Part shown: piece after piece, positions 1-7,500 of the stretch | Numbering within the stretch: the first letter of the stretch is position 1 | Layout of the letters: each line of letters opens with the position of its first letter | Assembly (NCBI GenBank): GCA_015680685.1 | Contig: MNCI01015611.1 | Span: 501,717-565,716, forward strand | Direction: 5' to 3' | Length of the DNA stretch: 64,000 nucleotides | DNA from: Gnetum montanum | Lineage: Eukaryota; Streptophyta; Gnetopsida; Gnetales; Gnetaceae | Notes under the pieces: model-generated | What the model was told of the DNA's origin: nothing | The model's database searches: none | What the model saw: only the letters and a program-made list of their open reading frames with translations | Made by a program: the position numbers and the translations under genes

Positions 1-805
1 TTAGTTAGAGGGAACACTTTGGTTCCATAACCAGTGCGTGCAGCCCAAATTGTATTTCGTCTAAGGGGTGTGTTTTGAATCCTCACTTTTAGCTTCTTTT
101 CTTCTTCTTTTTCCTTCTTTTTCGATTTTTTTCCATTTTGTCTTTTTTTTTTTGTTTTGTGTTTTTATGCGTGGGGACCACACCATGCAAAGACTTCTTT
201 ATTTTTATTGTCTCAGCTTCCGATTATTGGGTTACATCGGAACGGTAAGAAAACCCAAGAAGAAAACATCCAAGCACCCAAGTGAATGACCAACACAAGA
301 GCACCAAGTTCCCTTGAAGTCACACCCTTTTCAAATCCTTGAGTCCTTCCTTAGTTTGAGAAATGCCCAGTCACTGGTTCGTTAAAGTTCTTATTGGAAG
401 GGAACTGTACATTTCCAAGCCAAGGGAAACCATAGACTTGATGGATGGATGGATGAAGTGATCTCATTGCCTGCCATATCAAAAGAACATACCTTAGTAT
501 CAACAATGTAACTTAAAGGTAAAAACCAAACATTAGCAATTAATGAAAAACAGTTCATCCCATCGGCCCGAACACTTATTGGGTGACGAATTTACATGAT
601 GGAAGACACACACACACACACACACACAAAAAGATAGAAAAATATAACGATGTTGTAAAACAAAAACAAGAAAAGTTAAAGAAATTTGTAAAACAAAAAT
701 TAGAAAAGTTAAAGAAATTGTAAAACAAAAATGTGAAAAACAAAAACGTTGTAAAACAAAAATGTGTAAAACAAAAACTGAAAAAGAACTGAGGGCCCCA
801 TATGA
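1..805 (-). other. Post-protease non-coding tract of element A
   Basis: No gene is supported here. Read on the minus strand, the tract begins with the polypurine motif at 823-833, then a T-rich stretch built of TTTTGTTTTACA-like units (about 640-790), a CA/GT microsatellite, and blocks also found in D, E and F: a GTGTGACTTCAAGGGGA-like block (306-329) and a GGGCTACAAGCACTAGTTATGG-like block (25-47). The short ORFs are low-complexity F/L-rich translations of the pyrimidine runs and are not credible proteins. Confidence 0.7.
605..628. repeat. (CA)n microsatellite
   Basis: An uninterrupted dinucleotide run within the T/A-rich tract of element A. A TGGA tetranucleotide run lies nearby at about 441-455. 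Confidence 0.9.
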
Positions 806-2044
806 TTAGCATAGGTGGCCATCTCCCCCATGACTGAGTTGTGAGGGAGAGATCCGAAGTAGTGAGCGCCTATTTGAATTTCTAAGCAGTGCCCAACTTC
901 TCCAAATTGATGATCTTAAATTCAGGGTTGGAAGTTGGCGACGCTCACGTTCCAGTGTATCTATGCCACGGTTGTTGGCATGAGTTTCCTCAGTTCGTTC
1001 CATGCATATTTGTTTGCTCTTATGAGAAGCTGTCAACCACGGGGTGTCTACTACTTCTTGTGTGGTTGCTACATACAGGCATCTTTGTTGCAGAGTTTCC
1101 TGGGCACACCTGTGACATGGAGACATTTCCTCCGTGTCATCACCCGATGAATCACTGTATGTGATGCATGGAACTATCCTCTTCTCGATCTTTCCACATA
1201 TGTTTATCTTGGAGATTTCCAAGGAAAGATCACGGATCCTAAGGCATGCATCTACTGTGCTTAGCCATGCCCTTCCCATTATAATTGGGAAGTCCCCTTC
1301 GTTGTTGTTAACATCGATCACTAGGAAGTCTGCTGGGTAGGACCAACCACACACAGTGGTGATAACGTCCTCCACCAAACCCAATGGGATGGCAATGGAC
1401 TGGTCTGCCAGCTCCAGTTGAATGTTGCTCTTCTTAAGTTGGGGCAGGTTCCAGGCGTGATACATCTTTCGCGAAATTAAGTTGACTCCGGAACCTGAGT
1501 CAAGAAGAGCTCGATGTGGCGCATTCCCAGCGATCTGCAAATGAATAAAGGGACTCCCAGGGTCAGTTAGTTTCCTGGGAAGGTGGCCTACCTTGATCCA
1601 GTCAGTTACGGTATGTGTTAACATAACCGTATGCATTACATTCCCTTGGACTGAAGGGTGCTCCGAAGTGTTAGTAGTTAGAGGCCTATACATATACCCG
1701 TCCGCTTGTTGTTGCGAGAGCCTATCCGGGCTCCTAGTTCTGAAAAAGGGTCTCTTTTTTGTACAGTTATCGCCAGAACTAGTGTCCGGTTGAATATTTA
1801 CACTATGAATATTTACAAATCTCACGGCGTGACGCTGCTGCGGTTGGGTAGGCAATTCCCCTTGCATTGTTGGAGTAGGAGGTGTTATGGGAACTACATG
1901 AGAAAAAGGTGCGGGTGGAGTTAGAGGATGGACGGAATGTGAGACATCTCCTGGGGGAGAAGGAGTCCTTCTGAAGTACTCCCGAGCATGGTAGTGACGG
2001 CGTGGAGTAATGTGACCCAAAGAGTCACCTGGAGAAACTGGCTG
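806..2044 (-). CDS. Element A aspartic protease region (reached through an in-frame TAG from gag)
   Basis: An open frame of about 412 codons in the same frame as gag and separated from it by a single TAG. It has no ATG at its start: the first possible initiator codon after the stop is TTG at 2018-2020, and the first ATG is about 51 codons later, before the protease fold. Counting from that TTG, a proline-rich linker covers residues 1-150. A retropepsin-like domain follows, with the catalytic LLDSGSGVNLIS at about 172-183, DFLVIDV near 231 and the IIMGRAWL turn near 247. Such enzymes cleave Gag-Pol during particle maturation. The last 60 or so residues are not protease: they come from a truncated link to pol joined to the post-pol motif (LSHGGDG is the translated CATGGGGGAG). 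In C the same position leads into reverse transcriptase. A readthrough product is inferred, not shown. Confidence 0.8.
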   Translation of the reverse strand, partial: QPVSPGDSLGHITPRRHYHAREYFRRTPSPPGDVSHSVHPLTPPAPFSHVVPITPPTPTMQGELPTQPQQRHAVRFVNIHSVNIQPDTSSGDNCTKKRPFFRTRSPDRLSQQQADGYMYRPLTTNTSEHPSVQGNVMHTVMLTHTVTDWIKVGHLPRKLTDPGSPFIHLQIAGNAPHRALLDSGSGVNLISRKMYHAWNLPQLKKSNIQLELADQSIAIPLGLVEDVITTVCGWSYPADFLVIDVNNNEGDFPIIMGRAWLSTVDACLRIRDLSLEISKINICGKIEKRIVPCITYSDSSGDDTEEMSPCHRCAQETLQQRCLYVATTQEVVDTPWLTASHKSKQICMERTEETHANNRGIDTLERERRQLPTLNLRSSIWRSWALLRNSNRRSLLRISPSQLSHGGDGHLC

Positions 2045-4153
2045 CTACACATAATAACCATAAGGATCAGGCTGCCGGTAAGGGTATCGATGTGTTGGCT
2101 GTGGCATCCCCCATGACTGTGGGTATTGCCACTGCTGATGTTGTCTTATGGGCTGTGGAGGCGTTCCACTTGGATAATACGTTAGGGGTTGGTGGAACTT
2201 CCTTGGGTTACCTTGTGGATAAGGTAACCTTCTGGGTGTTTGCCGTTGATTAAATCTTGGATTTAATGCATACACCCCAGACTCCTGTAGATGTGAGATA
2301 ATTGGACAACATCCCTTAGGATGGTCATAGTAGCAGACCTCACATCCACCTTCATTATCTGAATCCGAATTTTCAGCCTCATCGGAGTTAGAAATTTTTC
2401 CCTTACCCTTGTTATGTGCAGGGTTAAAGTTTCTCCGCATGTTCTTGCTTTTATCACTACTTTGCTCATCCTTAGACTCTTCTACTATTTTCAGGACTGT
2501 TTCTATTCGTGAGTCTAAGGAATCCCACATTTGGTCTACCTTAGCCGATACCTCCGTTGTTAACTTTTGGATCGGCACAGTTTTCCTGTTCACCAACTCT
2601 TCGAGTGGTGACTCATCCTCCTCATCACAGAATTTCACTCCCTTCTTACGAAGGGAGGGATCACGGTTGTATTCCTCCGCACTTTCTCTTTTCCGTAGCT
2701 CACCCTCTTCTTGCGCTACTTGTTCCAACAATACTTCAACTTCATGGGCTCTTAGTTGGGAGAGTCTCCCTTGGGCGTAAGTCCCAAGAGTTCTTCTCGT
2801 TTCATTTCGTAGCCCATCCACGAGGTGGCGAAGTTGATCCCGCTTAGCGTACCCATGGCCCGGGCAACGATGTAGCAATGTGTAGTAACGGGCCATGGCA
2901 GCATCCAAGGATTCATGAGCTCCTTGTTTCCAGCCTTGGATCTGCTTACGCAAGTTAGACACTCTGGAGTACGTTTGATATTTGTTGTTGAACAATTCGA
3001 GCATCGTACTCCACCTCCTGATGGTTTCCGGTTCTAAGGACCGGTACCAGCTTTCTGCTTCTTTAGTGAGTGTCCTTGGGAACAACTTGAGTTTCTGCCA
3101 CTCATTGTCTATGTTCTGCAAGGCACAGGCATCGTGGAATGCCTGTAAATGATGTTGAGGATCAGCGTTGTATCCCCCTTCAAAACGTGGGATATTATTT
3201 ATATCCAAACGCTTGATCCTACTGTCTTTTAAATGCCTTGTGGGAATCCTAACTGCCTCTCTAATATCAAGCATACTTCGGGTTGCGAATAGGGGTTCGT
3301 CATGATCATCTCTTTCATGACGTCTGTGATGTCTACGTTGTGGTTCCCTATTCTCCCTACGTCCTTGCCCTTGTCCTAACTCCTCTCGACCTTCCTGTCG
3401 AGGCATTTCATCTCTTTTACCTTTACTCTCCGCGTTATGCTCATGGTGGCTGCGCCCAGATGTGGAAGGAGAGGGTGAATGATGTGATGAAGGGGAAGAA
3501 GAAGGGGATCCATCACCATGGTGATGTTTCTTGCCTTCTCTTCGGCTGCTTCGGCCCCGATCGTTGTGACGATCAACGAGTCCGTCATTAGTGCGAGTGA
3601 TTGTTCCTGCCGTGAACAGCTGGTGCTCACGGGGATCAGAGCCTGGAATATGTATCGTTGATCTAAGGCCCTGATGCCTAACCTCTTCACTAGAGTGAGG
3701 AGGAGGAACATCATTTTCTAAGAAACCCATCGTGAGGGGTTCCTCTTCTCCTATTTCACTAATGACGTGGGGAACCTTGCCCTTCAGTAGTGAATGTTGG
3801 CTCTCCTGCCTTGCATCCCGAATACGTTGGGCGTTTGTGGGTTGATAATCCCTTGTATCATGGTCATCCAAAACGTATTCTGCGAACAGCTCATGCATGC
3901 CAATCTGTACCAAGGCACGGAAAAGCATGTTGGGAGCGGATCGATCTGGGGGTAACACGATGTTACCTTGCATGTCTCTCCACCGCAGTTGCTCATCTTG
4001 ATGGAAAACAAAGGTAAAATCCGGCACATACTCATCGGGATGAGTATATGTGACCTTAGATTGTTGAGGACATGGTTGATCTCGGTTATGCGTATGATGC
4101 TGACTTTCTCCTGTATTGTCCTTAGGTGAGTTGATTTCGTGAGAAGAAGCCAT
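2045..4153 (-). CDS. gag: Element A Gag polyprotein (702 aa, intact)
   Basis: Structural protein of the retrotransposon particle. The N-terminal 150 residues include a block conserved in all units here (YVPDFTFVFHQDE...WRDMQGNIVLPP, about 43-68). Residues 195-290 are a low-complexity H/S/R/E-rich stretch. The core Gag domain (Retrotrans_gag type) spans about 315-480 with FEGGYNADPQHHLQAFHDAC, KLFPRTLTKEAESWYRSLEP and LRKQIQGWKQG. A predicted coiled/charged stretch follows. A zinc-knuckle-like CEVCYYDHPKGC lies at 604-615, with a P/Q/Y-rich tail. Spacing of the knuckle (CX2CX3HX3C) is shorter than the usual CX2CX4HX4C. ATG at 4151-4153 is 127 bp downstream of the primer site and matches the MSSSH/MASS start of the other units. 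The uninterrupted frame is the best preserved retroelement ORF in the window. Confidence 0.92.
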   Translation of the reverse strand: MASSHEINSPKDNTGESQHHTHNRDQPCPQQSKVTYTHPDEYVPDFTFVFHQDEQLRWRDMQGNIVLPPDRSAPNMLFRALVQIGMHELFAEYVLDDHDTRDYQPTNAQRIRDARQESQHSLLKGKVPHVISEIGEEEPLTMGFLENDVPPPHSSEEVRHQGLRSTIHIPGSDPREHQLFTAGTITRTNDGLVDRHNDRGRSSRREGKKHHHGDGSPSSSPSSHHSPSPSTSGRSHHEHNAESKGKRDEMPRQEGREELGQGQGRRENREPQRRHHRRHERDDHDEPLFATRSMLDIREAVRIPTRHLKDSRIKRLDINNIPRFEGGYNADPQHHLQAFHDACALQNIDNEWQKLKLFPRTLTKEAESWYRSLEPETIRRWSTMLELFNNKYQTYSRVSNLRKQIQGWKQGAHESLDAAMARYYTLLHRCPGHGYAKRDQLRHLVDGLRNETRRTLGTYAQGRLSQLRAHEVEVLLEQVAQEEGELRKRESAEEYNRDPSLRKKGVKFCDEEDESPLEELVNRKTVPIQKLTTEVSAKVDQMWDSLDSRIETVLKIVEESKDEQSSDKSKNMRRNFNPAHNKGKGKISNSDEAENSDSDNEGGCEVCYYDHPKGCCPIISHLQESGVYALNPRFNQRQTPRRLPYPQGNPRKFHQPLTYYPSGTPPQPIRQHQQWQYPQSWGMPQPTHRYPYRQPDPYGYYV

Positions 4154-4280
4154 TTCTATTGGTGTGCTAATTTCACCGTTATTTATTGTTCTTGATTAAC
4201 TGATTAACCCTAAGGTTCGTTTTAAGCTCACAACGATGTGAGTGATATCCCTTATGTTAAATTGGCGAAAAAACACTTAG

Positions 4281-4298
4281 TCCCCGGCAACGGCGCCA
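4281..4298 (-). promoter_or_regulatory. Element A primer binding site (tRNA-Asp)
   Basis: The plus strand reads TCCCCGGCAACGGCGCCA, which is the 3' end of plant tRNA-Asp including CCA, so the element's sense (minus) strand has the full 18-base complement. It sits one base inside the 5' LTR. Perfect match, unlike the decayed copies in B, C, D, E and F. Confidence 0.93.
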
Positions 4299-4717
4299 AT
4301 GATGAGTGGCGAGGTACCCCTACACTCCACCATACGAATACGAGCGTACACGCGCGATCCGGTCGAACTCCGCAGACTAAATGCCTTAACGCCACAAGAA
4401 ACACTTGGGGTTAATCGTTCGTTGTCTTCCCAGGCTTGCTTGTATGTGTCACGGTGTATGGTTAAGCAAGTCTGAGGTATGTGATTTTTTTGGTATTTTC
4501 GGCTTATCTTCTATGCTACCAGGAGAAAGGGTTGAGAAAACTAAACTAACTCTAACTAAGATCTAAGTCTAAATTAACTAGCGTCAGCATCCGTTCCCAC
4601 TTGCCGGACACACCCTGAACTATGCAACTGCAGCTTACCAAACGCTAATCGTTACTGGGATCGCCACACGTAACGCAAGTGCTCGAAGTGGTCGTACTGA
4701 GGCACCTATTTAGCCTA

Positions 4718-5005
4718 CGTGTGATAAGCAGCCGATTCCTTAGCCAGCCGTACACACCCGTGGGTGCTCGTAACTAAGTCGTACTTATCACACGATCTAG
4801 CCTAGCAATGAGCAGCCGATTCCTCAACTAGCCGTACACATTAGACCCGGGAGTTACCAAGCGCAGAATCCTGGAATACGCTACTGGGTTACCAAGCAGC
4901 CAATGCTCGTAATTGAGTCGTACTCATGCATTGCGTCAAGCAGCCGATTCCTTGACTAGCCGTACACGTCCGTAGACGCTCGTAATCAAGTCGTACTTGA
5001 ACGCA
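4718..5005. repeat. Three repeat units with unit-specific inverted arms in the LTR of A
   Basis: Each unit has a constant AGCAGCCGATTCCT, a constant GTACAC, then GCTCGTAA and AGTCGTACT, bounded by arms that differ between units but pair within each. Unit 1 arms: CGTGTGATAAG (4718-4728) with CTTATCACACG (4784-4794). Unit 3 arms: TGCGTCAAG (4932-4940) with CTTGAACGCA (4996-5005), one bulge. Unit 2 arms: ATGAG (4808-4812) with CTCAT (4923-4927). Inner arms: CTTAG/CTAAG, CTCAA/TTGAG and CTTGA/TCAAG in units 1, 2 and 3. F carries a single unit-2-like copy. Confidence 0.75.
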
Positions 5006-5241
5006 CTAGGAAAGCAGTAAATGAAAGCAATAAATGAAACCACGTGCTGCAAGGTTTATCCAATCAAGTTCGTCTTTATTGCCGTACACAACTTGGGTTC
5101 AGGTTACAAGCTGCTCGAATAAAGAGCCGTTCACTCTAGGACTCCTACTGCAGGCACATGGGGAAAAATTCTAACTCTGGAGTGATCAATCTGCCAAAGC
5201 TTCGCTACACTAGCCAGGATTGGGAAATGAAGGGAGTGCCG

Positions 5242-5255
5242 CCTCTTATTTATAG
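5242..5255 (-). promoter_or_regulatory. TATA box of the element A LTR
   Basis: Minus-strand CTATAAATAAGAGG. The same string occurs in the LTRs of F (29737-29750 and 37544-37557, minus) and C (57273-57286, plus), always after the U3 GATATC palindrome or equivalent. It is the likely start signal for genomic RNA of these elements. Confidence 0.75.
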
Positions 5256-5677
5256 ATATGGCGGCGGGACGCGATATCGCGGCCCAGTGCAAGTCGCGTC
5301 TCATCAAAGGTCTTGACACCATTATTTCTACAGTCACAGAAAAAAAAGGTCGTGAATTTTTCTCAAGGAAATCTCATAATCAAGATTCTCCTCCGTTCAG
5401 TAACAAGAACACACTTTATCAATGATTGTAATTAGCCTTGAAGAATAACCAGGGTGAGGAGAGGACAAATTCTACAACTAGAAGAACTTCAAGGAAATGA
5501 TCTCCTAGTCATTCATCAAAAGAAAAGAAGAAGGAACAATCAAAGAATCATAGGAGAAGGGCTAGTAGGCACCACTCTCCTATCACTCCACCTTCACCAT
5601 TCTTCTTGTCATCAAACTTTGACAAGAAGTATTATGGCTAAGACTAAAGAAGGAATGATTAGATCTAAGATGAAGAT

Positions 5678-6550
5678 TGATGAGTTGTGATTTGATGGGC
5701 CCTGACATCAGATATGCAACATCAAAGTCCTGATGTCACATACCCAACGTCAAGGCTAATAAGAGACATCAAATACCTAATGTTGCCTCATTTGGACATT
5801 GCCTATAAATTTGCACTTGGGCTTTTAGATGAGACAACTCAGCTTAGAAAGTAGTAATAGATAATTTCAATTTTTAGTTTCTTCTTTCTAGTCTATTATT
5901 CCCAATGCATTCTTGTAGTGTGATGTTTGTAATCATATGACACCTTTATTCGAGTGTGATGTACTTGGACACATTACATGACTAGTAATAAAGATTGAGA
6001 TTACTTCCATCATTGCAACATCGACTTAGATTAATATTGTTGTTTTAATTATTTAGTGCTTTCTTTAGTTAGACATTTCCATTTATTGTTATATATTGTT
6101 CTTGTTGTTAAGAGAAATGTGTATGCCTTAATCACAAGTGTTTAAGTGTAAATACTTGATCATCAAGAGGTGTATTATTTGGCATAACTAGTGACGTACA
6201 CTTCGTAAACCCAGAAGTAGCTCCACGAAGCCCAAGACATGTATGGATGGTTAAGAGTAGATACCATCATAGGCTAATTTAGACTTTATTTTTTTCATTA
6301 TTCATTAGTTAATTAATTTATCTCTTTTCTTCGCTAGGAGTAGCATAAAATTAGGAAACATCATACACTTCAGTTTGGATTAAACCATATGTGACAAAGC
6401 TACAACTAGTCCAAGTGGGAAGATAATGAACTGTGATCAAAGCATACGATCTAGATGCCACAACTAGTCCCATCCATGGAATTCGACTAGATCCTATGTG
6501 AACGGTTGTGATTCCTATGGTTGAGCATAGGGGTACCTCGCCGCTCATCA
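5678..6550 (+). repeat. Solo LTR (873 bp) with target duplication
   Basis: Starts TGATGAGTTGTG and ends GCCGCTCATCA. Flanks are AAGAT (5673-5677) and GAGAT (6551-6555), one mismatch. B copy 2 reads ...AGATGGAGATGATC... uninterrupted, giving the empty site. A TATA-like CCTATAAAT lies at 5802-5810. No internal sequence remains, so LTR-LTR recombination has removed it. The LTR resembles those of H and F more than that of A. Confidence 0.88.
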
Positions 6551-6555
6551 GAGAT

Positions 6556-7500
6556 GATTGAAAATCCCATCATAGTGATAGGAAAAAAAAGTATAGTCAA
6601 CTACAATAGGAGGAAGAGCATCATTAGGAATGAAGGTACAATAGGTCACATCATAGGAGATATAGCCATGATAGAGATTACCATGAACACAATGACTATG
6701 ATGAAGCATTGCTTGCTATAAGGAACATGCTCAACATTTTGGAAGTTGTTCAAATTCCTACCAAGCATCAAAGAGATAATAGAATTAAATGGCTTGACAT
6801 GAATAATCTCCCTAAATTTGAAGGAGGCTATAATGCTAATCCACAACATCATATAGAAGTCTTCCATGATGTTTATACCTTATAGAATATTGAAAACAAA
6901 TGACAAAAACTCAAATTATTCCCAAGGATACTCATTAAAAAAGCTGAAACTTGGTACCATTCCTTGGAGCCAAAATCTATTCATAGATGAAGTACAATGT
7001 TTGAACTATTTAATGATAAATACCAAACATACTCTAGGTTGTTCAACCTAATAAAAAAATTAAATGATAGAAACAAGGTAATCATGATTCCTTAAATGCA
7101 ATCTTGAGAAGGTATTACTTTCTCTTACATTGATGCCTAGGCCATGAGTTTTCTCAAATGGGACAACTTCACCAATAGTAGATGGACTCTAAAAAAAACC
7201 TAGAGAAACTATTGGATTCTATGCCCAAGTGAGACTTTTAGAAATGAGAACCCATCAGATCCAAAGGCCAATTGATTAGGTGGCAAAAGAAGAAGGGAAG
7301 CTTAAAAAGTGAGAAGTGCAGAGGAATACAACATGGACCCCTCCATTTGTAAAAGGAATGTATCTTTCTATAATTTAGAGGAGGAAGCACTACTAGATAA
7401 AGTGGTACATAGGAAAACCTTGCTAATTCAGAATTCTGTTATAGAACTTTTAGAATGACTTTAAAATGTTTGAGGGGAACAAAGGCTATAAGAACTAAAG
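6556..7500 (+). pseudogene. B copy 1 gag remnant
   Basis: Translation in shifting frames gives KHQRDNRIKWLDMNN, PKFEGGYNANPQHH and further core Gag residues matching element A Gag residues about 305-500. Stops and frameshifts interrupt it, including TAG in place of a Gln codon after YTL. The upstream N-terminal part lies at 5307-5672, before the solo LTR. Not functional. Parallel copy at 51928-53640. Confidence 0.8.

Larger units (their letters stand above)
4300..5306 (-). repeat. 5' LTR of element A (1007 bp)
   Basis: In sense orientation it begins TGATGAGACGCG and ends CTCGCCACTCATCA, with inverted termini TGATGAG/CTCATCA. It is about 140-200 bp longer than the related LTRs of F (805 bp), E (804-807 bp) and C (864 bp), because of extra tandem units at 4718-5005. 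A TATA box CTATAAATAAGAGG lies on the minus strand at 5242-5255, and U3 has a GC-rich GCGATATCGCG palindrome. Flank after the LTR is AAGGT. Confidence 0.9.
1..5311 (-). mobile_element. Element A: pol-less Ty3/gypsy (Athila/Tat-type) retrotransposon, 3' end outside window
   Basis: On the minus strand the order is 5' LTR (4300-5306), tRNA-Asp primer site, long gag, protease, then a T-rich non-coding tract running off the window at base 1. Reverse transcriptase, RNase H and integrase are missing: the protease frame runs straight into the CATGGGGGAG motif that follows pol in related units. The 3' LTR is not in the window. The outer flank at 5307-5311 (AAGGT) is the expected half of the target duplication. 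B copy 2 at about 52311 continues across the same sequence without an LTR, so it shows the site before insertion. Two long open frames and a perfect primer site suggest A is among the youngest elements here. By structure it would depend on polymerase supplied by another element; that is inference. Confidence 0.85.

Noticed and set aside
576-812. 78-aa F/C/L-rich ORF
   Set aside because: Translation of TTTTGTTTTACA-like and GT repeats; no independent evidence of coding.
2409-2847. Plus-strand ORFs of 123 and 96 aa inside gag of A
   Set aside because: Opposite-strand shadows of the intact Gag frame.
4281-4298. A tRNA-Asp gene fragment
   Set aside because: Only the 3' 18 bases are present and they abut an LTR: it is a primer binding site.
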